DNA of 64,000 bases. Source: Druceiella hillmani. Lineage: Eukaryota; Arthropoda; Insecta; Lepidoptera; Hepialidae. The notes under the pieces were generated by a model. It saw only the letters and a program-made list of their open reading frames with translations. It did not search any database and was not told the DNA's origin. The stretch lies in the NCBI GenBank assembly GCA_039881145.1, contig JAYKKI010000064.1, positions 992,001 to 1,056,000 of the forward strand, read 5' to 3'. Of the stretch, positions 14,221 through 26,979 are shown piece by piece (position 1 is the stretch's first letter; the number at the start of each line of letters is the position of its first letter). A program made the translations under genes and the position numbers.

Positions 14221-15323
14221 TTAAGACAGATCATCGACATTAATGAATTGAATTAGAACAACAGAATAACTCGTAATCAAACCAAGAAAATGGAGCAGCA
14301 ATGAAGCTCTCAGGTTGAAAGACTTAAATATTTTGAACTGACCCAGTTTGCCTGCTTCTATCATGTCTATAATAAGCTTCATGTGACGTCGTACAATGAA
14401 TGCTGAAAAAAGCAAATGGTATAAGCTTATATTAAAATATTATTTTAATGAATTGAAGAAATAGTTTCTCTGTTATGATGTTACGTTTGCTATTAAATCT
14501 TAAATAAAACAGAAACTGGTACACATTCAATAAAAACTAGCAATGGTTACCAGCTTTGTCCTGAATCAAAAACAGTACTTGTGAAAATAGCGAGTTAATG
14601 ATGCTTTTAGGAAAGTATAAACTAAAATAGAATAAATTAAAAATGGTTAAATAATTCATGAAATTACATCCTATTTACATAAAAATTATATTCTGAAGTA
14701 TTGGTTTATAATATAGAGATAGATGCTTCATACACATAAATGGACATAAATCAATGTAATAATAAATTATGTTCTCTTACACTAATACTTTATTTGCTGT
14801 TACATACTGGATAATTTCCTAAAGTTTAGTGATCTATAAAAGCTGTGAGGAGTGAAATACAGTTTGACAGATGTAATTTGAAATATGTACTACACATATA
14901 TAATCATAAATGAGTATGTCATCAAGTTTTAAGACGAGTTCATTTTGTAGGAACAGTTATTTGAGAGTCTGATAAATTAAAAATAGTCAGCTAATAAGTA
15001 TCTTGGTCAGTTGAGAGTAGGAATGGATTTAAGGCACAGATCAGAGTTACTCTCTAACGTAATCAGGTTATGGCTTTTTTTCTATTTTGTAAATATAGAT
15101 AAGTACAAAGTAAATCATTTAGATAGCTATTGATATATAATATCTCTGCAGAGAACATAGTCCGAGCAGAAAAGAGGACAAGGTTTTACTTAACTAAATT
15201 ATGTAACCGCGCACATTTCAAATACTATATCTTGAAACTTGATACTTTTGTCAGTTCAACTTTAAAAGTGTAAGCCAATCAACATTAATTAAGGTGTTCA
15301 ACACATTTTATTATATATATATA

Positions 15324-15380
<57 letters not shown>

Positions 15381-18300
15381 TTCCTAATTCTAAGGGTAAT
15401 TTCATTTTTAAATTTATGTTTTTTACCAGATAATTATTTTGTAAATTAATAATAATGTATTTACAGAGTAATAATTCAATACTTTTGTAATAAAAGAATA
15501 GGTTGGTACTAAAATATGTATTAGAAAAAGAAAGATTACCATGAGGCACTGTGAGAATGACCTTTCATATCAATAACATGAGACGAAAAGTTATTTTTTA
15601 CAAAACTTTTTCAAAATATGTTAACCAGAGCATTAGACGCAGATATTCTGGTCATATTATCGGAAAATATGCATTTACTCCAAATTAAAATGTAGATGAC
15701 AGTGGAAAATAAATTGGAGGAATATAAATGTGCCTATTCATTCGAAAATTTGGTCTCGAGTCTCTGCAAAACCTTATTTTATGAGCATCAATTGGATTTG
15801 ACTACAAAAATTTCTCTACAAAATAGGAAAAATTCAAAAGAAAACAAAGAATTTGAAATCACTTTTTCATTATTAATTATCCTACATGACATATGTGACG
15901 GAACATGATGTATAGAAACCAAAGCAATGGCATAAATACTCTCAGAGTTACATTATTAATGAAAACTATAGATCACAATCAAAACATGGACCGTGTTTCT
16001 AGAAATTTCATCGATTGTATCATCATTTAGTATACCCTTTGGCAACAAATTTTATCGTCAGTGATAAATTATACAATTGTGTCCTTGTGTCTCATGTTTG
16101 TCTCGTATCTTAAAACATATAAATTATATTACGTGGTTTTTTCTTGTAATTTTGTGGGATGATATTGCGCCATAGATATTCATCAACTTCTCTAGAAGTG
16201 TCTGATTGAAATCTAATTGACTGTTCTGTAATATCGCTATTTTTGTTGTAGCTCATTGCTTTATTTATATTACCTATTTTCAATTACTTTTTTGTAATTT
16301 CCATTAAAATGTTCTCTGTGTCATTATTTTCTTTATTTGATATTTTACAATAAATACATTTTTTAAATAAATATATTTTCAAATTTGGTTATTTAAGTTT
16401 AAAAATGCTAGAAGCACTTATCAATCATTAAAAATAAAAAAGCATATAATTCAATTTAAATGCTGAATTTGAGTTTCAAAACATATTTTTGAATTTTTAC
16501 ATACTTTTCAGTTTAATAACTTCAATAAGTTGGACGGTTCCTGGATACAACTGCCAAAAATTGAAATTGGAAAATTTCATTGCTTATTTAATAATATTAA
16601 TAAATTACTGCTACACTGGTGTGCAGGATATATAATCTAGCAAACAGAATCAATAGACCTTTGATTTGTCAGTTCATTCAATTAAAGACAGACTTTTCTC
16701 CGCATAAATTTTAAATCATTCATAGTTAAATAGTCACTGCGAATCATTTATAGTCACTGTGAATCATTTATATTCAGTCTTTCCATAAAATCTCATGTTT
16801 TTAAAATAAGAGACACCCCCTTCAAAACCAAATCACATTTTTTAAGTGAAGAAAGCCAGTCCTTACATGATTTACCAATTTTATTAATTAGACATAAAAA
16901 TTTGGAATAATTTTATTATCTGAGATGGCTGGTTTATTAGTTGTCAACCTAAAACTTCTATTACTCTTTTAAACTAAAAAATATGTACATGTCTATTCTG
17001 AAGGAAAACCAAGTACCAAATCAAACAAGATTACATCATTCAAAATGTATTTCATTTGAAAATAATTTATAATGAATAAAGTAGTCCCCTTGAATAAGTC
17101 AGCCTTTTCTACAATGCTATATTTTTCAAAATAAAATCAAAGGTGGAAGAGAAGAAAGTCAAAGGTGGAAGAGGCTAAATTACCAGCTGGATTTCTGGCA
17201 AAATATCTGGTAGAAAGAGGAGAGGCTAGTTGAGAACAAAAAAAGTATGAATAAAAGTTAAGAAAGAACAAAAGTAAAGAAACTTAATATTAGGCAGCAG
17301 ATTTAAAGATATAACATGACGAAATTTCTATAACCAGACGTGATGGAACTGTTATAATGAAAAGGGAAACCTGAAAAAGATTTAAGCATAATGGAAGATG
17401 AAATTAATTGGAATTCATTTTTCCCCATAAAGCGAGAGAGGAAACTTATTTTGTAGAACCTACAACAAGATTACATTCCAAGTGTGCCTTCATTTCAACG
17501 ATGGTGCTAATTTGCCAATGCCCGTGTATTAAATTACGTCCCAATTAAACTCATCAAACATTGAAGTATTTCGTCCTTTGTAAAAGTTTGAGAGGAGTTT
17601 ACAAGGATGGTTCAATACATGTCGGAATGCTCATTATGACCACTTACTATTTAGTCACATCCATTATGTAAAATGTGGGAGAAATAGTGAATATATTGGA
17701 AGAAAAATGTAAATATCAGAGTTAAGTATACATATTACCGTTTTATGCGGCTTTACATTTTTAATATATTTAGAATTTTGTAACATTATCTTAAAAGTAA
17801 ATTGAACTCAGAAATCCTTAGAGATGTCAAAAATTATGTTTGATATAAAAAATCTAAAGTTTTAGTAGAAGAAATAACCATTGATTAGGTTATCAATGTT
17901 GGTACTCAAAAGTGTTATGCAATGTGCATTTACATTGGGAGAGGTGGCGGATTTAAATTAAAAAGGCACCAGATGACTACCACAAAATGCTGCCTTAACG
18001 TTACAAGTTGAAATAATTTTAATACGTAAATCAATTATTGTAACCAAGAATTATTCAAGTATTGTCAATACAAATATTGTCGCAAAAGTCTTTAGTGATG
18101 AATGAAAGTGTACCACATTAAAGATTATTCAGACAAAGTTTATAATAAAAGCTCCAGTCAATCATTTAGAACCACTACAGAATCCACTAGAGAAATTACT
18201 AATGGATTTACAGGATATGAACAAATGGTGCAAGAATTAAAAATATTTTGTATGAGCCATTAACATGAATGCCTAAGCAAACTCATAAAGACAGTGCCCG

Positions 18301-19179
18301 AGTCAAATAGATAGCGAATTGACATCTTTAAAACATATTTCTTAATTATAATATTATTTATCCTTTTGTTGTTTTTTGGATATTGAATAAGCTATATGAA
18401 ATATGAAGTAATTAAAAATTAGATAAAATCAATTGCGACTGTAGGCAAACTAATAAAATTAGCAACCCAATTCAAAGAATAATAATTTGAGAAAATACAA
18501 GATTTTTATGACACTATACATAAGTTTAATAACGTAATTTAATTTTTGGATCAACTATACTATTTAAACATTTTTTCTGTATTATCTCAATTTTACTATA
18601 TTTTGTTAAATTGGTAAATTGCCATTTATATAAACATTTTTTGCTTAAAATCAAGTCATACGGTTACACAGCCCGTATGATGATTGCTTAATTGATTGAT
18701 ATGTCAGCACTCTTCACCTTCACTAACAAACTAAATTTTGTAACCGAGAAATCAGGAGGGGAATTTAAATTATTGAAAAATGTTCTATAAAATTTGTATA
18801 TTTAATTCTGCCAACACACATTTTTAGATGTGAACTGAAATGATTTTGGGCAATCTATTAATTAACTAACAGAGAGAGCTTGCCTGCACGATAAGGAAAA
18901 AAGGTATTGGAAAAACTCAGAAGGGTGTGGGTATTGGTATTTGTTCATTACTTTTAACATTTAGTACAACGTATCTAAAATATATCATTTTTGTCATAAT
19001 TTAAACATTAATCTGTGCAAAGTAATGTAATTAAATTTTAAGTAATAATGTCTTCTTTAAGCATTCTGTTGTTGCATTGTTGTTAATGATAATATTATAT
19101 AACATAAAGCATATTGCAAATAGGTAATAAATAACTAATCTTTGGCTTATGAATGATATATATAAATATATATGTACAC

Positions 19180-19228
<49 letters not shown>

Positions 19229-22200
19229 CACATATATATTTGTGTGTGTGTGTGTTTGTATATACATATACATTCCATATAATATAATAATAAATTTATA
19301 CGGAATGCCCTCTTCATGGCAAATGGACAATAAATCTATCAAACACTAAATTTAATTCTTGGTCATCCGATATTTACATATATCAATTATTCATTTAATA
19401 TTTATCACTATGGCTTAGACACTTTTGTTATTGTTGATCAAGAACTGTATATAGTTAGTATGTTGTGTGTAAATCAAATGTTAAGAGTTTGTTTGGTTCA
19501 GGAAAATTTATTTTTGATTTTGCCTATAAAATTATAGTCAGAATATAATTTCCTAATAATGGAAACATGGAATATATGAATATGTCTTGCATATAAATAT
19601 CAATATTATATTCTTTAATACATTGACAATTCTGAAATCAACAAAGACAATTATTACAATACACAATCACCACCACATTCACGTTGGAATGAATTAACTA
19701 CTCAACACAGGAGAGCTCGAACAATCAGTTCAATTGCTAGGGGTGTTGGAAGGTTGAAATCCTCGAGTGTTGGAGGTTGTGGTCAGATGACAAAGTTAAT
19801 AAATTGAAATGCCAACTATCGATCTAATCGCACACATTTACTGAAATACTATTTAATGTAAGTGTAATGCAGCTTCATAGAATTTGAGATAAAAGATTCT
19901 TTTGTGTGACTCCACCCGTTATTATCCTGTAGAATTATAACAAAATATATAATCTACGTATACTACTTAGCATTGAGTTAAGTTAATGATAGATTATTGA
20001 TTATCTATCTAATCATATATGACAATACATTTATTGATAATCTATCCGTCTGTGCTTGGTCAGATTGCTATTGTGCTCTATTTACACACAAAACTTTAAT
20101 CCTATATTTTTACACATGACCCATTACAATATCAATATTCAAGTTATCTTATCAGATAAAATAATTATTGGACTCGAAAAAGGCAAGTTAGCCTCCATAT
20201 GCGAAATATTTAGAGACTAATGTGTAATTTAAAATATTATTCAGCCTGTAAGTATTTATTTTATATAAACAAAGCATTGACATTAAAAAAGTCATTTGTA
20301 AATAAAAATTGTTCACTTACGCAATTCGTCGTCGACTTGCATTGACGTTAAATGAGATTTTGTTGTTTCCATCTGCAAGTACATATTCTCACACATGAGA
20401 CACATTGTCACCAATGATATAACGTCATGGAACGGCCATAACATGGAAATGATGTAAAGTAACACGTCTCCTCTCTGAAATATCACTTTTATTGATGAAT
20501 GTGGGATAAACAAATATTGTTTTATATATGAGTTTATATTCAGTCAAAACTGATTTTATAACTTTGTGGGCAATATTTCTTGGACAGACTACTGCTGCTT
20601 ACAGATAAATATTCATTCAAGTATTTCTTGTTCATTTTCCTTTTCTAAATTTACAATACTATTATTAATTACAAAATTCCAGCCAAATACAATATGTAAA
20701 TTAAAATCTGTCACTTCGTTACACATTAAAGAATTACTTAATCTATTTGTTTTTAACTTTCAATGATGAAATCCAATATTTTTGGGGATGGTTACAGGCA
20801 ACAAAACTATAATGTTATTGAGAGGCAAGTAGCAATTAATAAAAAAATATTCAGCGTGTGACAGAAAAGCCACAATCCACCTTAATTAATTACTTAAATT
20901 TAGCTGATACCAATGTAATTAAATGATACATAAAACTATTGTAGCAATTAATTTTTGTCCAAAAAATTTCAAATAAAGATTAGTCATAGTCACATTTTAC
21001 AATGGTACTGGTGCAGAAGGTACAACTATTTATGTTAGAGGTAGAGCAGTAGAATAATCTCTTAAACTAAAAATAAAGAGAAAGTAAGAATGAAAAGAAA
21101 TATATAAAACACCATATACTATATAATATGATATGAACAGCAAAACACATGAAGTGTCTCAACCAGACCCATCATCAGCCCATTCACCAAGAGTGAGTGT
21201 AATAATAATAATTTTTAAATAAAATTATACAACCTGATTTACACACTGCTGGGTGTAAATCTCTTTGCTTGAGTTTATCCTGGGTTTCTTTCATCCACAA
21301 AAAAATTGTAATATTCATGAATAATAATGTATATTAATTGAGAAAATCAACAATATTCTTTTTAAATGCTTTACTGAGCATATCATAAATTTACGTTGTG
21401 AGCATTTTCTTTATTCTATGGAAAATTTGTTACTTCATAAAACAAGTTTTTAGTCCTAAATCCTGTTTTCTATTTGACGGTTATTGTTTTATTTTTTAGC
21501 TTTGCAGTTTATTAGACTTGAAATTGCAAGTTAGTCAACATATGTGTTAATAATACTCACATTATATTTTAAATTTTCAAGAAACATAGAAATGCTAATG
21601 AGAATGCCATAAAACATCTGAGTGAGTGACATGAATAACTGAAAAATAAAGTTCAAATTAGTTCATAATAATAATTTGTGGGATATTTTTGAAAGTATTT
21701 AGTCAAAGTTAAAATGTTATTATGAAGCTTTAACTAAAACGTTCAATACAAACCTGAAATTCAAACATTCTGTTTAAACAGGGGCACAGGTCAAATAAGC
21801 GAACGTAAAATTGGGAGAGATGATGAATGGAATTTTTGTTTAGAGGCAATACAAACGTAAAATGATTGTCTGAATTGGGATTATGTTGCGGACTACCAAA
21901 TACAGCATCGACAGATGTGACCATATTTCCTTTATTTTTGCGTTCAAAGAAAATATTCAACATTTCCACACGTTTTGTTGTACTAAATAAAATCAAACAG
22001 AATAATATTATTTCTAGATCAAAAATAATAGCAACAACAATATTGCACACGGTATAAATGTATGGGTTTGAACCAAATATCATGCTTCCAATCACAAGAT
22101 CAATACTGACATAGAGACTATAATAGGGTATGAGAAGACCAATAACTATGAGGTTTCTACATTTATCCTTTCTCAACAAATTTCTTCTATGCTCTGATTC

Positions 22201-22545
22201 AAAAAGATAATCTACTTCTTGAATTTTCAGAATTAACGCTTCAAATACATTTCTGTCAAAAGTTATTTCAATCAAAAATAGATACAGAGTATGAATTATG
22301 TGAAGTGCCAGGAATCCAATGTAAATGTAGACATAAGTTGAAGTCAAATTTCTTTCGGTAAATGTCAAAATGCCAACAGCAACTGGCAGTATGATCAATG
22401 TGCCCATTATTAACAGACTATATAATTTTCGACACCACAATCTACATCTGGTGGGAACTCGGTTAACAGTTTTTCTGCAAACACCAAACACTCGTTGATA
22501 CACTAAAATAGGCCAAAGTGTATCTTCAATAGATTCCCTACTCAT
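14221..22545 (-). CDS. Gustatory receptor, subfamily B copy 1 (B1), intact, 4 exons
   Basis: Minus-strand exons are 22545-21754, 21638-21561, 20474-20321 and 14402-14221, with phases 0, 0 and 1, giving 401 residues. TM1 is about residues 41-62, TM2 71-96, TM3 131-153 and TM4 163-188. TM5 lies in exon 2 and TM6 in exon 3 (VLLYIISMLWPFHDVISLV). TM7 in exon 4 ends SYSVVLIQF, the Gr signature with Ser for Thr. N-terminal PTRCRLWCRKLYSLL and the FGSPQHNPNSDNHF loop are shared with B2. The MSRES start sits in an ATCAATATGAG context like that of B2. The last intron is about 5.9 kb, against 1.2 kb in B2, and holds microsatellites. The assignment of the distant last exon rests on matching phase, length and sequence with B2. 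The ligand is unknown. Confidence 0.85.
15311..15379. repeat. (TA)n microsatellite in the last intron of B1
   Basis: An almost pure TA run with one AAACA interruption. It lies inside the last intron of B1. Confidence 0.95.
16730..16769. repeat. 20-bp tandem duplication
   Basis: Two adjacent copies of ATAGTCACTGYGAATCATTT differing at one position, in the last intron of B1. Confidence 0.85.
19156..19270. repeat. Compound TA / TG microsatellite in the last intron of B1
   Basis: TA runs interrupted by ACACA, followed by (TG)n and TATACATA. Confidence 0.9.
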
Positions 22546-24689
22546 ATTGATTCTTGTAAAATATTTATGTTCTAACTAAATTCCAGCACGACTCTTTTAT
22601 TGAGCATTCGAGAAACAAGTGACACTTTGCTCTTTAAATGTCTTTTGAAATAACATCCATCATTATTTTATCACCTCAGGGAATCTATAGAGTGCTTAAT
22701 AGGCAACAAAATATGACATTTATCATGTTTACTTAGGAAATTTATCAATCTTTCGATCTAAAACTATTATATTTTAGTTACAAAAATATTTGTTATTTCA
22801 TTTGTGCTCTTGACAGTGGGAAAATAATGATAATTACCTAATGTAAATATTTTAATAGTAAATGGTTTTTTATCTTGTGCCATTTATCACATTATAAATT
22901 ATCATTATTTTTTAATATAAATAGGGACTAATTACACTCTTAATTTTTTTGGTCTTTGTACTTCACCGAAAATAATAAAAAAACAAAGGAAATTATTACA
23001 AAACTAAACCAACACAAAACAGCATCGCCCTAAACAAAATCCACCACTCATTACATTTTCAAAGTGAACATTCTTTTTATTCAGGCAAATTTTGATATGG
23101 CATTTGTAGTAGAATGTGTAGCTTTTCCATAAACATAAAGGCATCTTGCAGTATTGGTGTGTCAGTCGCCAGGCAGGAAAGTGCTCAAATATATTGTCTT
23201 TCGTTAAAAGGGGAAATTTATTTCATTTTAATCACTGCATGGGCAAAGAATGTCCAAGTTTCAATTTGAAATCTGTCAGTTTAGTCAGTTGAGCAATATT
23301 AAGCAGACGGTAAGAATTTCACAAATATCTATATTTTGTTTTCCTTATATTTTTTTATTTTCCAAGAACTAATTTAACAAATCCATACTTGCCATATGCT
23401 GGTTATAGTTATTCTCTATTTGGGGACAACCCACCTTTATAAAATTTATGTTTCTTCTCACTCTGACTCATTCACTACAACTTATCTTAAGTTTATGTTA
23501 TGCTTCTATTCCAAATATATTTCAAAACTGGACGTAAACACTCGACGGTACCAAAGTGTAAGCAGTGTATAACACCATTTATGGCATTTGTTTTGTGCTG
23601 CAGTACAATGTTGCAAGTCTTGGTAACAGACTTTTGTTCGTCTATCGCTTTCAAACATACCTTGGAATTTTTTTTGTTAGTATTTCCCAACTTCATGTAA
23701 GGGGCTGTGTCCTTGGATTCGTAATTAACTATTCAATATCTCATTTGAACAAGACTTCTTTCAGCATGATCTGAAATAAAGTTTGACACATCCACAACAT
23801 TCAAAGAAAGGGGTTTTCAGTATCTAAACACAAAATAAATTGACTTGCTGGCTGCTAGTATACAGTTTCCAAAATAAAATTTTTTATTTTTCAAACTAGA
23901 AACTATTTATGAATATCTTTTATTTCTCACCTATACATACAGCACCAAAACAAAACAAATTTTGAACCTGTTTCTCTTACAAAGCATCAAGGTTGCTATC
24001 TAATGCGTTTCTATTGTATTAATGTATTAATTTATTAGTTCCCTCTCCTATGATTAAAATTAGATATCACTGCTTGTTTATGTTCCAGCACAATAGGCCA
24101 CCATATACAGAGTGAAACATAATGCATTGAATGCAATGCAGGATTAAGTTCTGTTTACACCCTCCCTTTAAAATTCTTGCAAAGGTAAAGTATACACCAC
24201 AACATGTCGACAGCCGTATGTGTGGTACTACTTTTTAATTTGCCACATTGCGCAAATTTTTTTTGTTGCGCTGCTGGAATTTGTATTATTTTTTTATTTG
24301 AATAAAAGTTAACTATCCACCATTACTACATGCTTTAAACTACAGATCAGCACTTTACATTTTCATGTTTGTTAGTGATTTTTTGCCAAAACAAAATGTG
24401 TTTTTTTAAATCCCAAGTTTTCTTATATAATGTAATAAAATTATATGGAAAGCTAAAGAGAAAAACTTTCTTTAGCCTCTGAATTTTTAGTAAGGCAAAT
24501 TGAAAGAAGTAGGGCTGTAATGTGTGATTTTTAAATTGTCTTTATCCATTTGGGAGCCAGAAACAAAAATAAAGCTCTTAAGTGAAAAATAACTTTCGTT
24601 AATATTTTCAATACGAAAGATTTCCTCAATGAAATAAACTGTTTTGTACATCTCGAATATATTTAGCGTTAATTTTGTAGAAATTCATT
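22546..24689. other. 5' flank of B1 and spacer
   Basis: The first 200 bp upstream of B1 resemble the B2 upstream region (shared ATGGATGTT, AAAGACATTTAA and TCACTTGTTTC on the coding strand), so the B1 promoter is probably here. Beyond that I see no gene. Overlapping short frames on both strands at 23493-23774 look like chance. Confidence 0.5.
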
Positions 24690-24965
24690 ATAATTTAATT
24701 TTTATTAAAAACTAAATGAAACTATGTGATGTAGTATTATTTCTACTTTATTAAATTCTTTACCACAACCTAGATTTTGTTGTATTACGACATCGTCAAG
24801 TGAGCAATTTGTAAAGATAAAGAATTTTTACAAATTGCCCATCTGAAGATGTTGTCAAACAAGGAAACCTAGGTGGAATTATAAGATTTAGTAAGAATTT
24901 AAATAAAGTAGAAATAATACTACATGTTGTAGATTCATTTAGTTTTCAATAAAAATTAAATTATT
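24690..24965. repeat. Foldback (inverted-repeat) element, arms about 130 bp
   Basis: The left arm (ATAATTTAATTTTTATT, ACTAAATGAA, GTAGTATTATTTCTACTTTA, then CAATTTGTAAA) returns in reverse complement in the right arm, with a spacer of only about 10 bp. The arms differ by many substitutions and small indels. No coding potential. It is consistent with an old MITE or foldback element. Confidence 0.8.
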
Positions 24966-25241
24966 CCACACAATCGCAAACATCAATGAAACAAACTATC
25001 CAGATGCTCAAATGTTATGTTTTGCTTCTTAATAAATTAAATAAAATCACAAAGAGATTAAAGATTAAAATGATCCAAGACCTATTTAAAAGGCATCAAA
25101 ATAACATTTAATGATCCTCAAACAAAGGTTAAGTCATAAGACAAATCAATTAGGTGCTGCATTACCGCAATTACTTTCTCAATAAACTCTCAAAAGAGGT
25201 CTATGGTTATGAATGAAAATTTTATGCTATATTGAGTATTA

Positions 25242-26498
25242 CGAGGGGGCGTTTTTAAGTTTGCGGAATGGAAAAGTATGTCATTAGTAAAGGTGATTAA
25301 CGGAATGATACCTAGTTAAGTAACTCATTATTGGTATAAATACCAAGTTTTATCATAATCAGATCATTAGTCTTTGAACTATCATCGAATAAACAACTCA
25401 ATCTGGAAGAAAGTCTGAACTATGGAAAAAATCAAGTACCACGCCGCCCAAGTTGGTAAGGATACCAAGCAAGGAAAGTCTGTTCAAACCATACTGAAAG
25501 AGATGGCATCCATTTACGGGGACTCTTGCCTGGGTAAAACCATGGTTTACAAGTGGCATAGTCTCGTTAAACAGGGTAGAGACTCACTTGAAGCCAACCC
25601 ACGCCCTGGTCGGCCGATCGAAATTACTACTCCGGAAATTATTGAAAAAGTTGATAAATTAGTTTTGGAAGATGCCAGACTAAAGAAGAAACAGCTTGCA
25701 GAAATGGTTGGAGTATCGGATACAATAATTTTTAAAATTCTCCATGATCATCTTGGCATGACAAAGGTCAACGCAAAATGGGTGCCGAGAATACTCACAC
25801 CGCCTCAAAAACAACGCTGCGTGGAGTGTTCTCGCGTGTTTTTTGACCTCTGTAATGAAGATAGGGATGGACTATTGAGTCGAATTGTTACTAGAGACAA
25901 AACTTGGGTTCATCATTATAAACCTGAGTCCAAACAAGACTCAATGCAATGGCACAAAAAAGCACACCACCACACAAGAAGTTTAAGTTGTCACAGTCGG
26001 CTGGAAAAATCATGGCGAGAGTCTTTTGGGAAGGGATCCTGTTGACGGATTATAAAGATAAAGGTGTTTTCATAACCTGAGAATACTATGAGTTAATTCT
26101 AGAGAGCTTGAAAGAAGCAATCAAGAAAAAATAAGTGGAAAATTAGCCAAAGGTGTCCTGGTTTTGCATGACAACGCGCCCGTTCACACGAGCCGTGTTG
26201 TGCTGGCTGGCCTGCACAAAGTGGGCTTCGATATTTTGGAACACCACTCCCAGTGATTATTATTTGTTCCCAAACCTTAAAAAAGAATTTTGTAGAAAGA
26301 AGTTTTTGAGCGATTAAGAAGTGAAGGACGCAGTTTCAGCTTATTTTTCAGGCACAGACGAAACATTTTTTTATGAAGATGTACATAAGCTAATTGAAAT
26401 ATCTGAAAAAGGTGAATATGTTGAAAAAGAAAAATAATTTTGTATTGTTATTCTCACTCCTTATCCTCCAATCCGTGAACTTAAAAACGCCCCCTCTT
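25242..26498 (+). mobile_element. Mariner transposon with both terminal inverted repeats, inactivated
   Basis: The element is about 1.26 kb, the usual mariner size. The ends share a repeat of about 28 bp: GAGGGGGCGTTTTTAAGTT followed by NNCGGANTGG, at 25243-25271 and, reversed, at 26468-26497. The left end is preceded by TA-like sequence, but the right flank is not a clean TA. Between the ends is one transposase gene on the plus strand, broken by frameshifts. It lies between the B1 and A2 receptors. Confidence 0.9.
25422..26437 (+). pseudogene. Mariner transposase, frameshifted
   Basis: The first 207 codons are open. They show the N-terminal helix-turn-helix region (about residues 1-110, with the PRPGRP linker) and the start of the DDE catalytic domain. 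There IVTRDKTWVHHYKPESK matches the family's TGDETWVHHY box and keeps the first Asp. After about residue 180 the frame breaks. The rest is readable across frames: VLHDNAPVHTSR with the second Asp, SDYYLFPNLKKEF, FFYEDVHKL and GEYVEKEK before TAA. A deletion removes most of the SPDLAP stretch just before SDYYLF. It can no longer produce an active enzyme. Confidence 0.88.
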
Positions 26499-26979
26499 GC
26501 ATGTGACTTGACACTGGTAGACTGACTATTATAAAACTAGTCACGAACTATGAAGAAAAGTTCCATAAAAAAGACAACATTGAGGCGCTCCAGCTTCTGG
26601 ACTCCAAAAACCAAAAAAGATGACTCAAGGGATCAAGTTCCTTATGTTAGTGCAGTGAAGTAATATATCCACAAAAACAGAGTGAGTAATCAAATAATAA
26701 GCGATATAGCTAATAGAAAACTCTGGACTATTACTAAATAAGGTTTTAGGCTAAGATATTAAATTAGGTTAGAAACAAATTACTCCTTGTTCAAATTTAT
26801 AAAAAGATTTTAATAATAAATTTATTGTTGGTGGTCACGAGACTAGTATATTTACATTTTTAGTAAAAAAAAGTTTTCCTTTTATTTAGTATCAAATATT
26901 ATTTGAAATATTTACTTTTTTTATAGTAAAATAATTGTAGTGTTTGTAGTAAAATTGGTGACTTAGCCTGTTTTCATAT

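Noticed and set aside
15696..15908. 70-codon frame inside the last intron of B1
   Set aside because: No recognisable motif and no splice or conservation support.
23493..23774. Overlapping frames on both strands
   Set aside because: Mutually overlapping short frames without family motifs are expected by chance.
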